Below, one piece after another: positions 6,824 to 14,079 of a DNA stretch of 19,770 nt. Under the pieces are notes generated by a model. That model ran no database searches, was not told the DNA's origin, and was given only the letters and a program-made list of their open reading frames with translations. A program made the translations under genes and the position numbers. The stretch is from Acidobacteriota bacterium (GTDB lineage: Bacteria > Acidobacteriota > Blastocatellia > Pyrinomonadales > Pyrinomonadaceae). Positions within the stretch are counted from its first letter, which is position 1; each line of letters starts with the position of its first letter. Location: assembly GCA_024640445.1 (NCBI GenBank), contig JAHEEZ010000041.1, positions 1 to 19,770 on the forward strand. The letters are read 5' to 3'.

Positions 6824-9073
6824 ATGGTTTCGGCTGCATTGATAGGACAAATACTGGACGGGAAGTACAGCATCGAGCGGCCGCTCGGAAAGGGCGGCAT
6901 GGGAACGGTGTATCTGGCGACACACGTTGGAACCGGAAGGCCGGTCGCGGTCAAGGTCATCGCGCCGGACTATATGGAGCGCGCTGAATTCGTGGAGAGA
7001 TTCCGACGCGAGGCACAGGCCGCCGGCCGCCTCAGGCACCCAAACGTGGTAGATGTGACCGATTTTGGGTTCTCCTCTACAAAGCAGGGGCCGGATGTCG
7101 CTTATCTCGTGATGGAGTATCTGGACGGCTGTACGCTAGGCGAGATACTCGATGAAGAAAAACGGCTTCCGGTCGGATGGTCGATCGACATCATCGAGCA
7201 GGTTTGTTCAGCAGTTCAGGAAGCGCACCGGCAGGGAATCATCCACCGGGACCTCAAACCCGACAACATCTGGCTTGAGCCCAATCAGAGAGGCGGATAC
7301 ACGGTCAAGGTTCTGGATTTCGGCATCGCAAAGCTAGAAGAGACAGAGCTTGGACTCGCGAAGGCCGAAATGGAGCACGGTTTTGCAGCTCCCGGCGGAC
7401 CGCAGTTCACGATGGTGGAAAGCGCCGGCTCGGCGACGATCGCTGACCTGAAGACTTCTACGCTCGTTTCGGAAAACGAGACGATCCAGATAGATCGTGC
7501 GGGAACGCAGCTCAAAGAAGAAGAAACGCCCGGAAATGAGGAAATCGTAGAAACTCAGGACAATACCAAGGGTGTGGACACCGAAGGCGGGACTGTGATC
7601 ATGGACGTTCCCGGGCACCCGTTGGATACGGAGATCAACGACAAGAAGACCGTGGTCGGACATGCTGACGCCGATACGGACCGCGAGTCCGGGTCAACCC
7701 CTTCGACGGCGGCGCTTACCCGAATGGGGGCGGTCCTCGGGACACCACTATACATGTCTCCTGAGCAGTGCAGGGGCGAGAAACTCACTCCCAGGTCCGA
7801 CATCTATTCGCTGGCGGTGATCGTGTATCAGATGTTCTCCGGCACGATGCCTTTTGAAGGCGACTATTTGAAGGTGATGGAAGGCCACAAAAACGAGGCC
7901 CCGCCGCCGCTCAAGGCGAAAAAGGTGAACAAGAAACTCCGCAGGACCGTAATGGATGCCCTATCCAAGGACCCTGAGCGAAGGCCCGAGTCGGCGGAGA
8001 TCTTTGCAAATAAGCTCCGTGCAAATTCGGAAGGTCTTGGAAGCGTTTTGACCAGGGCACTCGTTATCTTTGGGGAGCGGCTTCCCAAATTGCTTCTGCT
8101 TGCGATCATCACCCTCAGCATCCCGATCCTGCTGAACTTTACTCGTGTCGTGATCAATTTCGGCATTGCCGCAAGATATTTCGAGGATTCCAGCGTCCTT
8201 GAGCTAATCAGCGCATTGATCACCTTCGTCACATTCTTTCTTCAGTTCATCACCATCGCGCTTCTTTTGGGCATGACGACGTGGCTGGTGGGTCAGGTGC
8301 TTGCTTATCCCTTGCGGCCGCTCGACTTAAGAGCGGCTTTCCTGGAAGCACGAACCCATCTGAGATCGCTGTCGGGGACTGTGACCGTGAGCTCGCTGAT
8401 CGCGTTGATCGGTTACGTGTTTGTTATTGTGCCCGGCATATGGTTAGCGGCCAGGTTTATGCTTATTGCACCTGCGGTGATGATGGAAGGGGTCCGGGGA
8501 CGGGCCGCGTTCCGGCGATCGGTAGAGCTCTACAAGCGCGCTGCATGGACCATTTTCGCAACCGCGGGAATCATCTTCATCGTGAGTTCGATCCTTCCGA
8601 TATCTATCGGCCTTTCGCTCGGTTCGATCGTCGGGAACATCGAGAAATCCCGGCAGATCCAGAGGATGAAGCTGGAAGGGGTCAAGCCGGCAGCAACACC
8701 CGCACCGTCGAAATCCAACGAAGGGAAGGACAAGTCGGAGAAATCTGGTTGGAACTTCAGTTGGGGGTCGAAAGGCTTTAAGGTTGGAGACGAGGATACA
8801 GGCGAGGACCGGAATCTCCGTATCGAAAGCTCGATCATCGAAGCTGCATTCGAACTTATTTGGACTCCGATACATCTCGTCCTCATAAGCTTCTCAACCG
8901 TGTTAGCCGCGCTGATCTATTTTAAGACTAGGCAGGCCGGCGGCGAATCGATGCAGGAACTGCTGGGCAAGCTCAACAGCGCGAATTCTCCAAGGAGCAA
9001 GTGGCAGCAAAGGGTCAACCAGCGGCTTGTGGCGTCGGGCCGGATCAGCAGGGGCAGCGGCACAACCACCTGA
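6824..9073 (+). CDS. Transmembrane Ser/Thr protein kinase with large activation-segment insert
   Basis: This is a PknB-type (Hanks) kinase with all catalytic elements: Gly-rich loop GKGGMG (22-27), VAVK Lys44, HRDLKPDN (141-148, catalytic Asp143) and DFG (165-167). Between DFG and the GTPLYMSPEQ segment (306-315) are about 140 residues instead of the usual 20-25; the extra sequence is rich in Thr, Glu and Asp. The kinase domain ends near 403. The rest holds about five to six membrane segments (about 422-440, 458-487, 515-550, 570-600, 684-703). It resembles the YciC / glycerophosphodiesterase membrane-domain family, with the typical PGIWLAARFMLIAPAVMMEG and FRRSVELYKRAAW. The kinase should lie in the cytosol. 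Start: ATG 6824 (749 residues); a TTG at 6809 is the alternative. The VWFA gene begins 10 bp downstream. Confidence 0.9.
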   Translation: MVSAALIGQILDGKYSIERPLGKGGMGTVYLATHVGTGRPVAVKVIAPDYMERAEFVERFRREAQAAGRLRHPNVVDVTDFGFSSTKQGPDVAYLVMEYLDGCTLGEILDEEKRLPVGWSIDIIEQVCSAVQEAHRQGIIHRDLKPDNIWLEPNQRGGYTVKVLDFGIAKLEETELGLAKAEMEHGFAAPGGPQFTMVESAGSATIADLKTSTLVSENETIQIDRAGTQLKEEETPGNEEIVETQDNTKGVDTEGGTVIMDVPGHPLDTEINDKKTVVGHADADTDRESGSTPSTAALTRMGAVLGTPLYMSPEQCRGEKLTPRSDIYSLAVIVYQMFSGTMPFEGDYLKVMEGHKNEAPPPLKAKKVNKKLRRTVMDALSKDPERRPESAEIFANKLRANSEGLGSVLTRALVIFGERLPKLLLLAIITLSIPILLNFTRVVINFGIAARYFEDSSVLELISALITFVTFFLQFITIALLLGMTTWLVGQVLAYPLRPLDLRAAFLEARTHLRSLSGTVTVSSLIALIGYVFVIVPGIWLAARFMLIAPAVMMEGVRGRAAFRRSVELYKRAAWTIFATAGIIFIVSSILPISIGLSLGSIVGNIEKSRQIQRMKLEGVKPAATPAPSKSNEGKDKSEKSGWNFSWGSKGFKVGDEDTGEDRNLRIESSIIEAAFELIWTPIHLVLISFSTVLAALIYFKTRQAGGESMQELLGKLNSANSPRSKWQQRVNQRLVASGRISRGSGTTT

Positions 9074-9083
9074 GATTTTTCGA

Positions 9084-10799
9084 ATGAAACGTAGTATTTC
9101 CCGCAAACTGATGACGCTGCTCGCATTGATGCTGAGCGTCGTCGGACTCGGCGTTGCGCAGGATTTCAGGGAGCGGTATCCCCTTGCCTCGTCGGGCCAG
9201 TACGAGATCGAGAATCCCAACGGCCGGATACGGGTCGAAGTCGCCACCAAAGAAGATTCGGAACCCTCCGTGACGGCAAGTTCAATAAAGCGGTTCGCGA
9301 GATCCAAGATCACCATAGGCAGTGCTAAAGGCAAGGTCCGCATCGAGGTCGCTCCGACATCCGGCGATGATCGGATTGACCTCGTAGTCTCGGTCCCCGA
9401 ACGCTCCGTGCTGCGTCTTGTGAGCAAGGAAGGTGAGATCTCGTTTTCGGGTGATTTCAAGGAAGTAAGCGCCGAAACTACTACCGGATCGGTGATCGCC
9501 GATCTTCCGCTTGAGAACCTGAAATACAAACTGCTCTGGACCGCGTCCAGACCACGGCTGGTGAGCCAGAAGGAGTTATCGGAACCGGACGAAAGGAATG
9601 CCGGAAAGTTCGTCGTTGAGGGTGAGTTGAAAGAGCCGTCAGCTGATGGTCCAAGGGATAGGACGGATCTCGAGGTCAGGACCGCGCGCGGCATCGTTCT
9701 TTTGAATGTAGATCCTTCCGAAGTGCCTTCGAACCTTACCGAGAGGCCTCTGACGGAAGCGGCGAAAGCGATGATCCGCGGAGGCGACATCCTTTTGACA
9801 GAAGCCATTCGCCGGGCGAGTCCGAAGTATTTTGGCGACTATGCCTCCACCCTTCCTCCCCGCCGGGCGAGTCCGGAACTTCTTGCCGCTTCGAAACGGC
9901 CCGCGGTTAGTCCTGCGGCGATTCGAAAGGTGAACGTACAGGTCACCGACGAGAACAATCGGGCAATTGCGGGACTGATGGAAAAGGACTTCGTTCTCAC
10001 CGAGAATGGAAGGGAACGAGAGATAATCTCCGTCGAGACGTCCTCGGCTTCATTTAATCTGGTGCTTCTTCTGGATGTTTCCGGAAGTGTGGTCAGTTAT
10101 GTGGATTTTATCCGAAAGGCCGCCCGGAGCTTCGTAAACACCGTCGACCGGAACGATAAGGTGGCAATAGTCATTTTCAACGACGATGTAAAGACCCTTT
10201 CCGCCTTCACCACTGACCGGGGTCGGCTCTCTGAAAGCCTTGACACGTTCGATGCCGGGGGAGGTACCGCATACTATGACGCACTCGGGTACATTCTTTC
10301 CGATACCCTGTCGGCATTGTCCGGCGAACCTTCGGCGATCGTAGCGCTGACCGACGGCGAGGACAACAGATCATTTCTTTCGTTCAATTCTCTGCTTGGT
10401 TCGATACAGGAAAGCGGGGCACTCGTTTATCCTCTTTATGTTCCGGCGGGTGTCATTTCGCGCGCCGCCGCCGCAGAAAAGTATGGGACCCGAGACCAGG
10501 GCTCGGTTCCGGACCCGTTGCGAGACAAGTATCTGTTCGAGCAACTTACCGAGAAAGCGGCGGAAGAAGGGGAAATGCTGGCACGGATCTCCGGCGGCGT
10601 TTACTATCCGATCTCCAGGCTCAGTGAACTGCAGAATGCTTACGACGACATTGTCCGTCAGCTGCGCACATCCTACACTGTCACTTACAGATCTGACCCG
10701 ACAGCCGCCGACGCCGGGACTTTTCCCCGGATCAGGGTCAAGGTGAAGCGCGAAGGAACGTTCGTTAGGGTTGCGTCGGAGCTGCCGCCAGGAAGTTAA
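9084..10799 (+). CDS. Exported DUF4097-like / VWFA-domain protein (acidobacterial type)
   Basis: The start at 9084 gives 571 residues with a signal peptide (basic start, hydrophobic 9-24, likely cut after Ala25, GVA/QDF). Residues about 27-230 look like a DUF4097-type beta-strand module (YEIENPNGRIRVEVATKED, AKGKVRIEVAP, KEGEISFSGDF, TTGSVIADLP). Residues about 290-570 match the VWFA-related domain known mainly from Acidobacteria. It opens with VNVQVTDENNRAIAGLMEKD, and its metal site looks intact: Asp331-x-Ser333-x-Ser335 (LLLDVSGSV), Thr395 (GGGTAYYD) and Asp424 (LTDGEDN). It would bind a protein ligand outside the cytoplasm; the ligand is unknown. It begins 10 bp after the kinase stop, so the two are probably co-transcribed. 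An upstream in-frame extension to 9027 overlaps the kinase, lacks a signal peptide start and is not preferred. Confidence 0.85.
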   Translation: MKRSISRKLMTLLALMLSVVGLGVAQDFRERYPLASSGQYEIENPNGRIRVEVATKEDSEPSVTASSIKRFARSKITIGSAKGKVRIEVAPTSGDDRIDLVVSVPERSVLRLVSKEGEISFSGDFKEVSAETTTGSVIADLPLENLKYKLLWTASRPRLVSQKELSEPDERNAGKFVVEGELKEPSADGPRDRTDLEVRTARGIVLLNVDPSEVPSNLTERPLTEAAKAMIRGGDILLTEAIRRASPKYFGDYASTLPPRRASPELLAASKRPAVSPAAIRKVNVQVTDENNRAIAGLMEKDFVLTENGREREIISVETSSASFNLVLLLDVSGSVVSYVDFIRKAARSFVNTVDRNDKVAIVIFNDDVKTLSAFTTDRGRLSESLDTFDAGGGTAYYDALGYILSDTLSALSGEPSAIVALTDGEDNRSFLSFNSLLGSIQESGALVYPLYVPAGVISRAAAAEKYGTRDQGSVPDPLRDKYLFEQLTEKAAEEGEMLARISGGVYYPISRLSELQNAYDDIVRQLRTSYTVTYRSDPTAADAGTFPRIRVKVKREGTFVRVASELPPGS

Positions 10800-10819
10800 T
10801 CTGTTAGAGAAGTTACAAG

Positions 10820-12214
10820 ATGGAAGAATCTCTTCTAAGATCCCTGTTCGATGAGCATGAGCGAAAACCGGTGACCGTTTCGGAACTGAATTCCGAGATC
10901 AAGTCGCTGCTCGAATCGCGATTTCCGTCAGTCTGGGTCGAAGGGGAGATCACGAACTTCCACTCCGCAGCATCCGGGCACTGGTACTTTTCGCTAACCG
11001 ACGGCGATTCGTTCATTAAAGCGGCTTGTTTCCGGGGGCAGAACGCCCGCATCCGATTCCGGCCGGAGAACGGCCATCAAGTCAGAGTTCGGGGAAGGGT
11101 GACGACCTATGAAAAACAGGGTGTCTACCAACTCATCGTCGATTCGCTGGAACCGGTCGGTGAGGGCGCGCTGGCAGTCGCGTTCGAGCAGATAAAGACC
11201 AAGCTTCAGCAGGAGGGGCTCTTCGACGAAGATCTAAAACGTCCGATCCCCCCCTACCCCAGAAAGATCGGGGTTGTGACGTCGCCGAAGGGCGCTGCCG
11301 TGCATGACATCCTGACGGTGCTGAGACGGAGGGCCCGCACGGTGAGCGTGATCGTCGTTCCGACTCTTGTTCAGGGTGACAAAGCGGGAGGCCAGATTGC
11401 GGACGCGATTCGTCTTGCGAACGAATACAGCGCTGATGCCGGTGAGAACGAGAAGATCGACGTGCTGATCGTTGGCCGCGGCGGCGGTTCGGCGGAAGAT
11501 CTTTGGGCTTTTAATGAGGAACAGGTCGCACGGGCGATTCGCGGGTCTCAGATCCCAGTGATCTCCGCTGTGGGCCACGAGGTCGATTTTACGATCGCAG
11601 ACTTTGCCTCGGACTTGCGTGCCGCGACGCCGTCGGCGGCGGCGGAACTTGTGGCGGAACGTGAGGATGTGCTCGAATCGAAAATCGTCGGAGCTCGTAC
11701 GGAAATGGCGAAGCTCGTTGAATATCGTCTGATCAGGTCCAGGGAAAGGCTCCGCGCCTCGCAGAGCGCCAGGGTGTTTCACGAGTTTCCGCAGAGGCTC
11801 AGGGACATTCGTGCGGATATTCGCGAAGGCATCCGAGGATCGCTTGATGTTCTGCGGAGACGCCTTGACCGATACTCCAGGCTGTCAAAGGATCTTGCGC
11901 ACAGGCTTTCACCGGAGCGGCTTTCGGCAAATGTCGAAGCAAAGAAGAATCGGCTTGCTGCTCTGGATCGGGAGAGCCTTGTGTTGATGCGAAGATCGCT
12001 TGCCATTGCGCAAGAGAAGCTAAGCGTCAAGGCAGCCTCGCTCGACGCGCTTTCGCCGCTCTCTGTGCTTACACGCGGATTTTCCCTGACGCGGGATGCC
12101 GAAGGACGAATTCTAAGGGATGCGGCGCAGGTGTCGCCCGGAGATCTCGTCAACGTGAAGCTGAGAAGGGGAAGTTTTGATTCAAAGGTGGTTAGCATCC
12201 GGCCGGAAGATTGA
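10820..12214 (+). CDS. xseA: Exodeoxyribonuclease VII large subunit
   Basis: XseA is the catalytic subunit of exonuclease VII, which degrades single-stranded DNA from both ends into short oligonucleotides. The 464-residue product has the N-terminal OB-fold (about 16-112, from VTVSELNSEIKSLLE to the VRVRGRVTTYEKQGVYQLIV strand pair). The catalytic domain follows with the hallmark stretches IGVVTSPKGAAVHDILTVLR, VGRGGGSAEDLWAFNEEQVA and ISAVGHEVDFTIADFASDLR-AATPSAAAE. A long helical region then precedes the C-terminal segment LSVLTRGFSLTRDAEGRIL. The length is normal. It starts 20 bp after the VWFA gene with a GAGAAG SD. The matching small subunit lies 796 bp further on, separated by a membrane-protein gene. 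Confidence 0.97.
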   Translation: MEESLLRSLFDEHERKPVTVSELNSEIKSLLESRFPSVWVEGEITNFHSAASGHWYFSLTDGDSFIKAACFRGQNARIRFRPENGHQVRVRGRVTTYEKQGVYQLIVDSLEPVGEGALAVAFEQIKTKLQQEGLFDEDLKRPIPPYPRKIGVVTSPKGAAVHDILTVLRRRARTVSVIVVPTLVQGDKAGGQIADAIRLANEYSADAGENEKIDVLIVGRGGGSAEDLWAFNEEQVARAIRGSQIPVISAVGHEVDFTIADFASDLRAATPSAAAELVAEREDVLESKIVGARTEMAKLVEYRLIRSRERLRASQSARVFHEFPQRLRDIRADIREGIRGSLDVLRRRLDRYSRLSKDLAHRLSPERLSANVEAKKNRLAALDRESLVLMRRSLAIAQEKLSVKAASLDALSPLSVLTRGFSLTRDAEGRILRDAAQVSPGDLVNVKLRRGSFDSKVVSIRPED

Positions 12215-12234
12215 GAAAGGCCGGGTATATCTCT

Positions 12235-13008
12235 ATGTCGAGAATTGAAGTAAATATGCAGGATGGGATTCACGAAGGAGATGGATTGCAGGAAGATCTG
12301 CGATCCGGCAAAGGAAGGTGGAAAGGAATAGTGCTGAAAGCCTTGGCTGTGTTCATTTGCTTGTTCTTCTTGCTCGCGGCGGCAGCTTCGGCAGCCGGTT
12401 TTCTGTATTGGCGAAGCCTCTCCGGAACTCCTCAGTATGCCCTTGCGATGATCGTGGACGCCGCAAGAGAAGGCAACGAAAAAGGGATCGAGGAACGGGT
12501 CGATGTGGATGCCGTTGTGGAGGATTTCGTTCCGCAAATAACGGATCAGGCGATCGAACTCTATGGACGCGGCCTGCCTCCCGACGTCCTCAAGAAGGCA
12601 GAGATCGTGGCCGCGCCGGTGATGCCCGTGATCAAACAGAGAGCAAAGGCGGAGTTGCCGCTGTTGTTAAGAAAAAAGACCCGGAAATTCGAGCGGGTTC
12701 CGTTTTGGGTCCTGGTGGTTGGTGCGGACCGCTATCTCGAGATCGAAACCAATGACGATACGGCGGTGATCCGCGGAAGGCATGAGGACCGTGAACTTGA
12801 GCTCCGGATGATGAAGAAGGACGGCTACTGGAAAGTGGTCGGAGTGAAAGATGAGGCGTTGGCCAGAAAGATCGCGGAAAAGATCGGACAGGAACTGATC
12901 CTGCTCGCAAAACAGGCGGGAAAGGACGGGATCGAGGACGTCGGACGCAAGCTTGGTCTGGACGGGATCGGAGACCTTATGAAACAGGCGGAGGACATTT
13001 TTAGGTAG
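12235..13008 (+). CDS. DUF2939-like single-pass membrane protein
   Basis: The start at ATG 12235 gives 257 residues. A charged N-terminal cytoplasmic part is followed by one membrane helix at about 32-55 (KALAVFICLFFLLAAAASAA). The segment TPQYALAMIVDAAREGNEKG and the following VDVDAVVEDFVPQI match my recollection of the DUF2939 pattern, in which a Pro-x-Tyr precedes a helix and a conserved Val-Asp. The C-terminal half is charged and helical and holds a short beta region (YLEIETNDDTAVIRGRHEDR). No catalytic motif is seen. A TTG at 12211 would overlap the xseA stop and is the alternative start. The gene sits within the xse operon, two bases before xseB, so it is co-expressed with exonuclease VII; any functional link is unproven. 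Confidence 0.72.
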   Translation: MSRIEVNMQDGIHEGDGLQEDLRSGKGRWKGIVLKALAVFICLFFLLAAAASAAGFLYWRSLSGTPQYALAMIVDAAREGNEKGIEERVDVDAVVEDFVPQITDQAIELYGRGLPPDVLKKAEIVAAPVMPVIKQRAKAELPLLLRKKTRKFERVPFWVLVVGADRYLEIETNDDTAVIRGRHEDRELELRMMKKDGYWKVVGVKDEALARKIAEKIGQELILLAKQAGKDGIEDVGRKLGLDGIGDLMKQAEDIFR

Positions 13009-13010
13009 CA

Positions 13011-13259
13011 ATGGAAAAGACCGTATCATTCGAAGAATCGCTGAAGTCGCTGGAAGACATTGTCGCCCAACTGGAAGAGGGTGAGCTTCCCCTGGAGAAG
13101 AGCCTTGAACTCTTTGAAGAAGGAGTTAAGCTGTCGAGGATGTGTCAGCAGAGACTTGAAAAGGCGGAGAGACGGATCGAGATGCTTGTAAAGGATTCGA
13201 ACGGCGAACCGGTTATCGAAGCATTTGAAGAGGACGCAGAAGCCGAGGACCAGGATTGA
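13011..13259 (+). CDS. xseB: Exodeoxyribonuclease VII small subunit
   Basis: The 82-residue protein is a typical XseB. It opens with the signature FEESLKSLEDIVAQLEEGEL, then PLEKSLELFEEGVKLSRMCQ and QRLEKAERRIEML, forming the helical hairpin that wraps the long helices of XseA. The acidic tail (EEDAEAEDQD) is variable in the family. Its start is two bases after the stop of the preceding membrane-protein gene, so it is the last gene of the operon. A two-way terminator follows. Confidence 0.95.
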   Translation: MEKTVSFEESLKSLEDIVAQLEEGELPLEKSLELFEEGVKLSRMCQQRLEKAERRIEMLVKDSNGEPVIEAFEEDAEAEDQD

Positions 13260-13273
13260 GTGCGGGCTGATAC

Positions 13274-13316
13274 AAAAAAAGAAACCGGCTCGGACGTGCC
13301 GTGCCGGTTCCTTTTT
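13274..13316. terminator. Bidirectional terminator after xseB
   Basis: AACCGGC (13283-13289) pairs with GCCGGTT (13303-13309). An inner CGG/CCG extends the stem inside the loop, and G13281-C13311 plus an A7/T5 pairing extend it outside. The plus strand ends in CTTTTT, and the minus strand reads out into a run of U from the A7 tract (13274-13280). It separates convergent xseB and the secreted-protein gene. Confidence 0.85.
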
Positions 13317-13343
13317 CGCCTGGAGGGGCAGTGATGAGACTGT

Positions 13344-13775
13344 CTATCTCCTGTCGCTCTTGATCATCACTTTGGCGAGTTGTTCATATCCGCTTCCGCG
13401 GACTTCCTTCTCGTCCCTGGACACGCCGACATAGACCGAGATGGTCGGGGAATTGACCTTCCTGAGGAAGTAACGGTCGCCGTACTTGTAGAAGGTCAGA
13501 TTGCTCTGGTCGAACGAGCTCAGGGAATCATTTGAGTTTCCCGCGACGAGGAACTTGGCGATCGTGCCTTCGAGATCTTCGATAAGGACTGCGTTCTGGT
13601 TTTCCCTTGTAACCCTGTACTTGCCTGCGGGATACTTGTCGTTTCCGATCTGGAAGTCAAAAGGAACAGCGAAGGTGACGGCTGAAGCGGAAGGTGCGGT
13701 GCCGGCGCTTACGATTACTGCCGAAACCGATAGAATTAACGCGATCGCGATTGCTTTGAATGAATGCATTCTCAT
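13344..13775 (-). CDS. Small secreted protein, VPFDF/PAGKY type
   Basis: The 143-residue protein has a signal peptide (hydrophobic about 7-24, likely cleavage at SASA/VTF near 32). The mature part starts VTFAVPFDFQIGNDKYPAGKYRVTR, a pattern I recall from many short exported acidobacterial proteins of unknown function. It continues as alternating strands (AVLIEDLEGTIAKFLVAGNS, LTFYKYGDRYFLRKV), suggesting a small beta-sandwich or barrel. No catalytic residues stand out. The SD GAGGAG (13793-13788) lies 12 nt before the ATG. The gene is preceded by a near-ideal sigma-54 promoter and diverges from the sigma-54 activator gene, so it is probably that activator's target. The tail carries YEQLAKVMI and a short basic end. 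Function unknown. Confidence 0.82.
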   Translation of the reverse strand: MRMHSFKAIAIALILSVSAVIVSAGTAPSASAVTFAVPFDFQIGNDKYPAGKYRVTRENQNAVLIEDLEGTIAKFLVAGNSNDSLSSFDQSNLTFYKYGDRYFLRKVNSPTISVYVGVSRDEKEVRGSGYEQLAKVMIKSDRR

Positions 13776-13804
13776 AATTATGTATTTCTCCTCGTAAATT
13801 AGTG

Positions 13805-13840
13805 GTCCGGGGACCGCAGAACCCTACGATGTCCCCGGAC
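13805..13840 (-). promoter_or_regulatory. Stable hairpin in the 5' leader of the secreted-protein mRNA
   Basis: GTCCGGGGAC (13805-13814) and GTCCCCGGAC (13831-13840) are perfect reverse complements, 16 nt apart. If transcription starts near 13882 from the sigma-54 promoter, the hairpin lies about 42-77 nt into the leader and ends about 30 nt before the ATG. No U tract follows in either direction, so it is not a standard terminator; mRNA stabilisation or a protein site is more likely. Each arm is itself GTCC-N2-GGAC, the same form as the palindrome at 13992. Confidence 0.6.
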
Positions 13841-13893
13841 GTATCACCTGCATAGGAAAGAACAATTGAACATCTTGTTCGGTGATTACCATC

Positions 13894-13908
13894 GCAATGG
13901 TCGTGCCA
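13894..13908 (-). promoter_or_regulatory. Sigma-54 (-24/-12) promoter for the secreted protein
   Basis: The minus strand reads TGGCAC-GACCA-TTGC (13908 to 13894). This is an exact match to the TGGCAC-N5-TTGC core recognised by RpoN, including the G after TGGCAC. The invariant GG falls at 13907-13906 and GC at 13895-13894. The start site should be near 13882, giving a leader of about 107 nt. The divergent neighbour encodes a sigma-54 activator, which strongly supports the call. Confidence 0.85.
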
Positions 13909-13991
13909 TCTTCACAGCAGAAGTCAAAAAAGGCTGTAAAATTAGTGTTGTCAACAAGTTAAAATATAAGAACGCGGGTTCGGCGGATCAG

Positions 13992-14007
13992 GTCCCGGGA
14001 CATGTCC
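13992..14007. promoter_or_regulatory. Overlapping palindromes, candidate enhancer site for the sigma-54 activator
   Basis: GTCCCGGGAC (13992-14001) and GGACATGTCC (13998-14007) are both perfect 10-bp palindromes sharing four bases, so the order is GTCC-CG-GGAC-AT-GTCC. The block lies about 110-125 bp upstream of the inferred start of the minus-strand sigma-54 transcript, a usual distance for activator binding. It is also upstream of the activator's own start codon, which would allow autoregulation. Confidence 0.5.
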
Positions 14008-14079
14008 TTTCGAAACGCTAACCTCCAGGATAGCCGTACTAACCTAAAAGATAGATATCGGAACTAAAGCGGTGACGGA

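Larger units (their letters stand above)
13776..14079. other. Divergent regulatory region between secreted protein and sigma-54 activator
   Basis: This 304-bp gap holds, from left to right: the SD of the minus-strand gene, a 10-bp perfect hairpin (13805-13840), a minus-strand sigma-54 promoter (13894-13908), an A+T-rich stretch (about 13925-13970) and two overlapping palindromes (13992-14007). A plus-strand -10-like TATAAG (13965-13970), with only a weak -35-like TTAGTG (13942-13947) at 17 bp, may serve the activator gene. No small ORF with an SD was seen. Confidence 0.7.

Noticed and set aside
8903..9808. A 301-codon open frame on the minus strand opposite the kinase tail and VWFA gene start
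   Set aside because: Its translation is Ser/Arg-rich with no recognisable domain, and the opposite strand encodes clear kinase and signal-peptide/DUF4097-like sequence. It is a by-product of GC-rich codon usage.
11234..12537. Two long minus-strand frames opposite xseA
   Set aside because: xseA is unmistakable on the plus strand; the antisense frames have no family resemblance and no SD.
13948..13970. TTGTCA followed by TATAAG as a plus-strand promoter for the activator
   Set aside because: The hexamers are only 11 bp apart, too close for sigma-70. The weaker pairing TTAGTG-17-TATAAG is mentioned only in the intergenic description.
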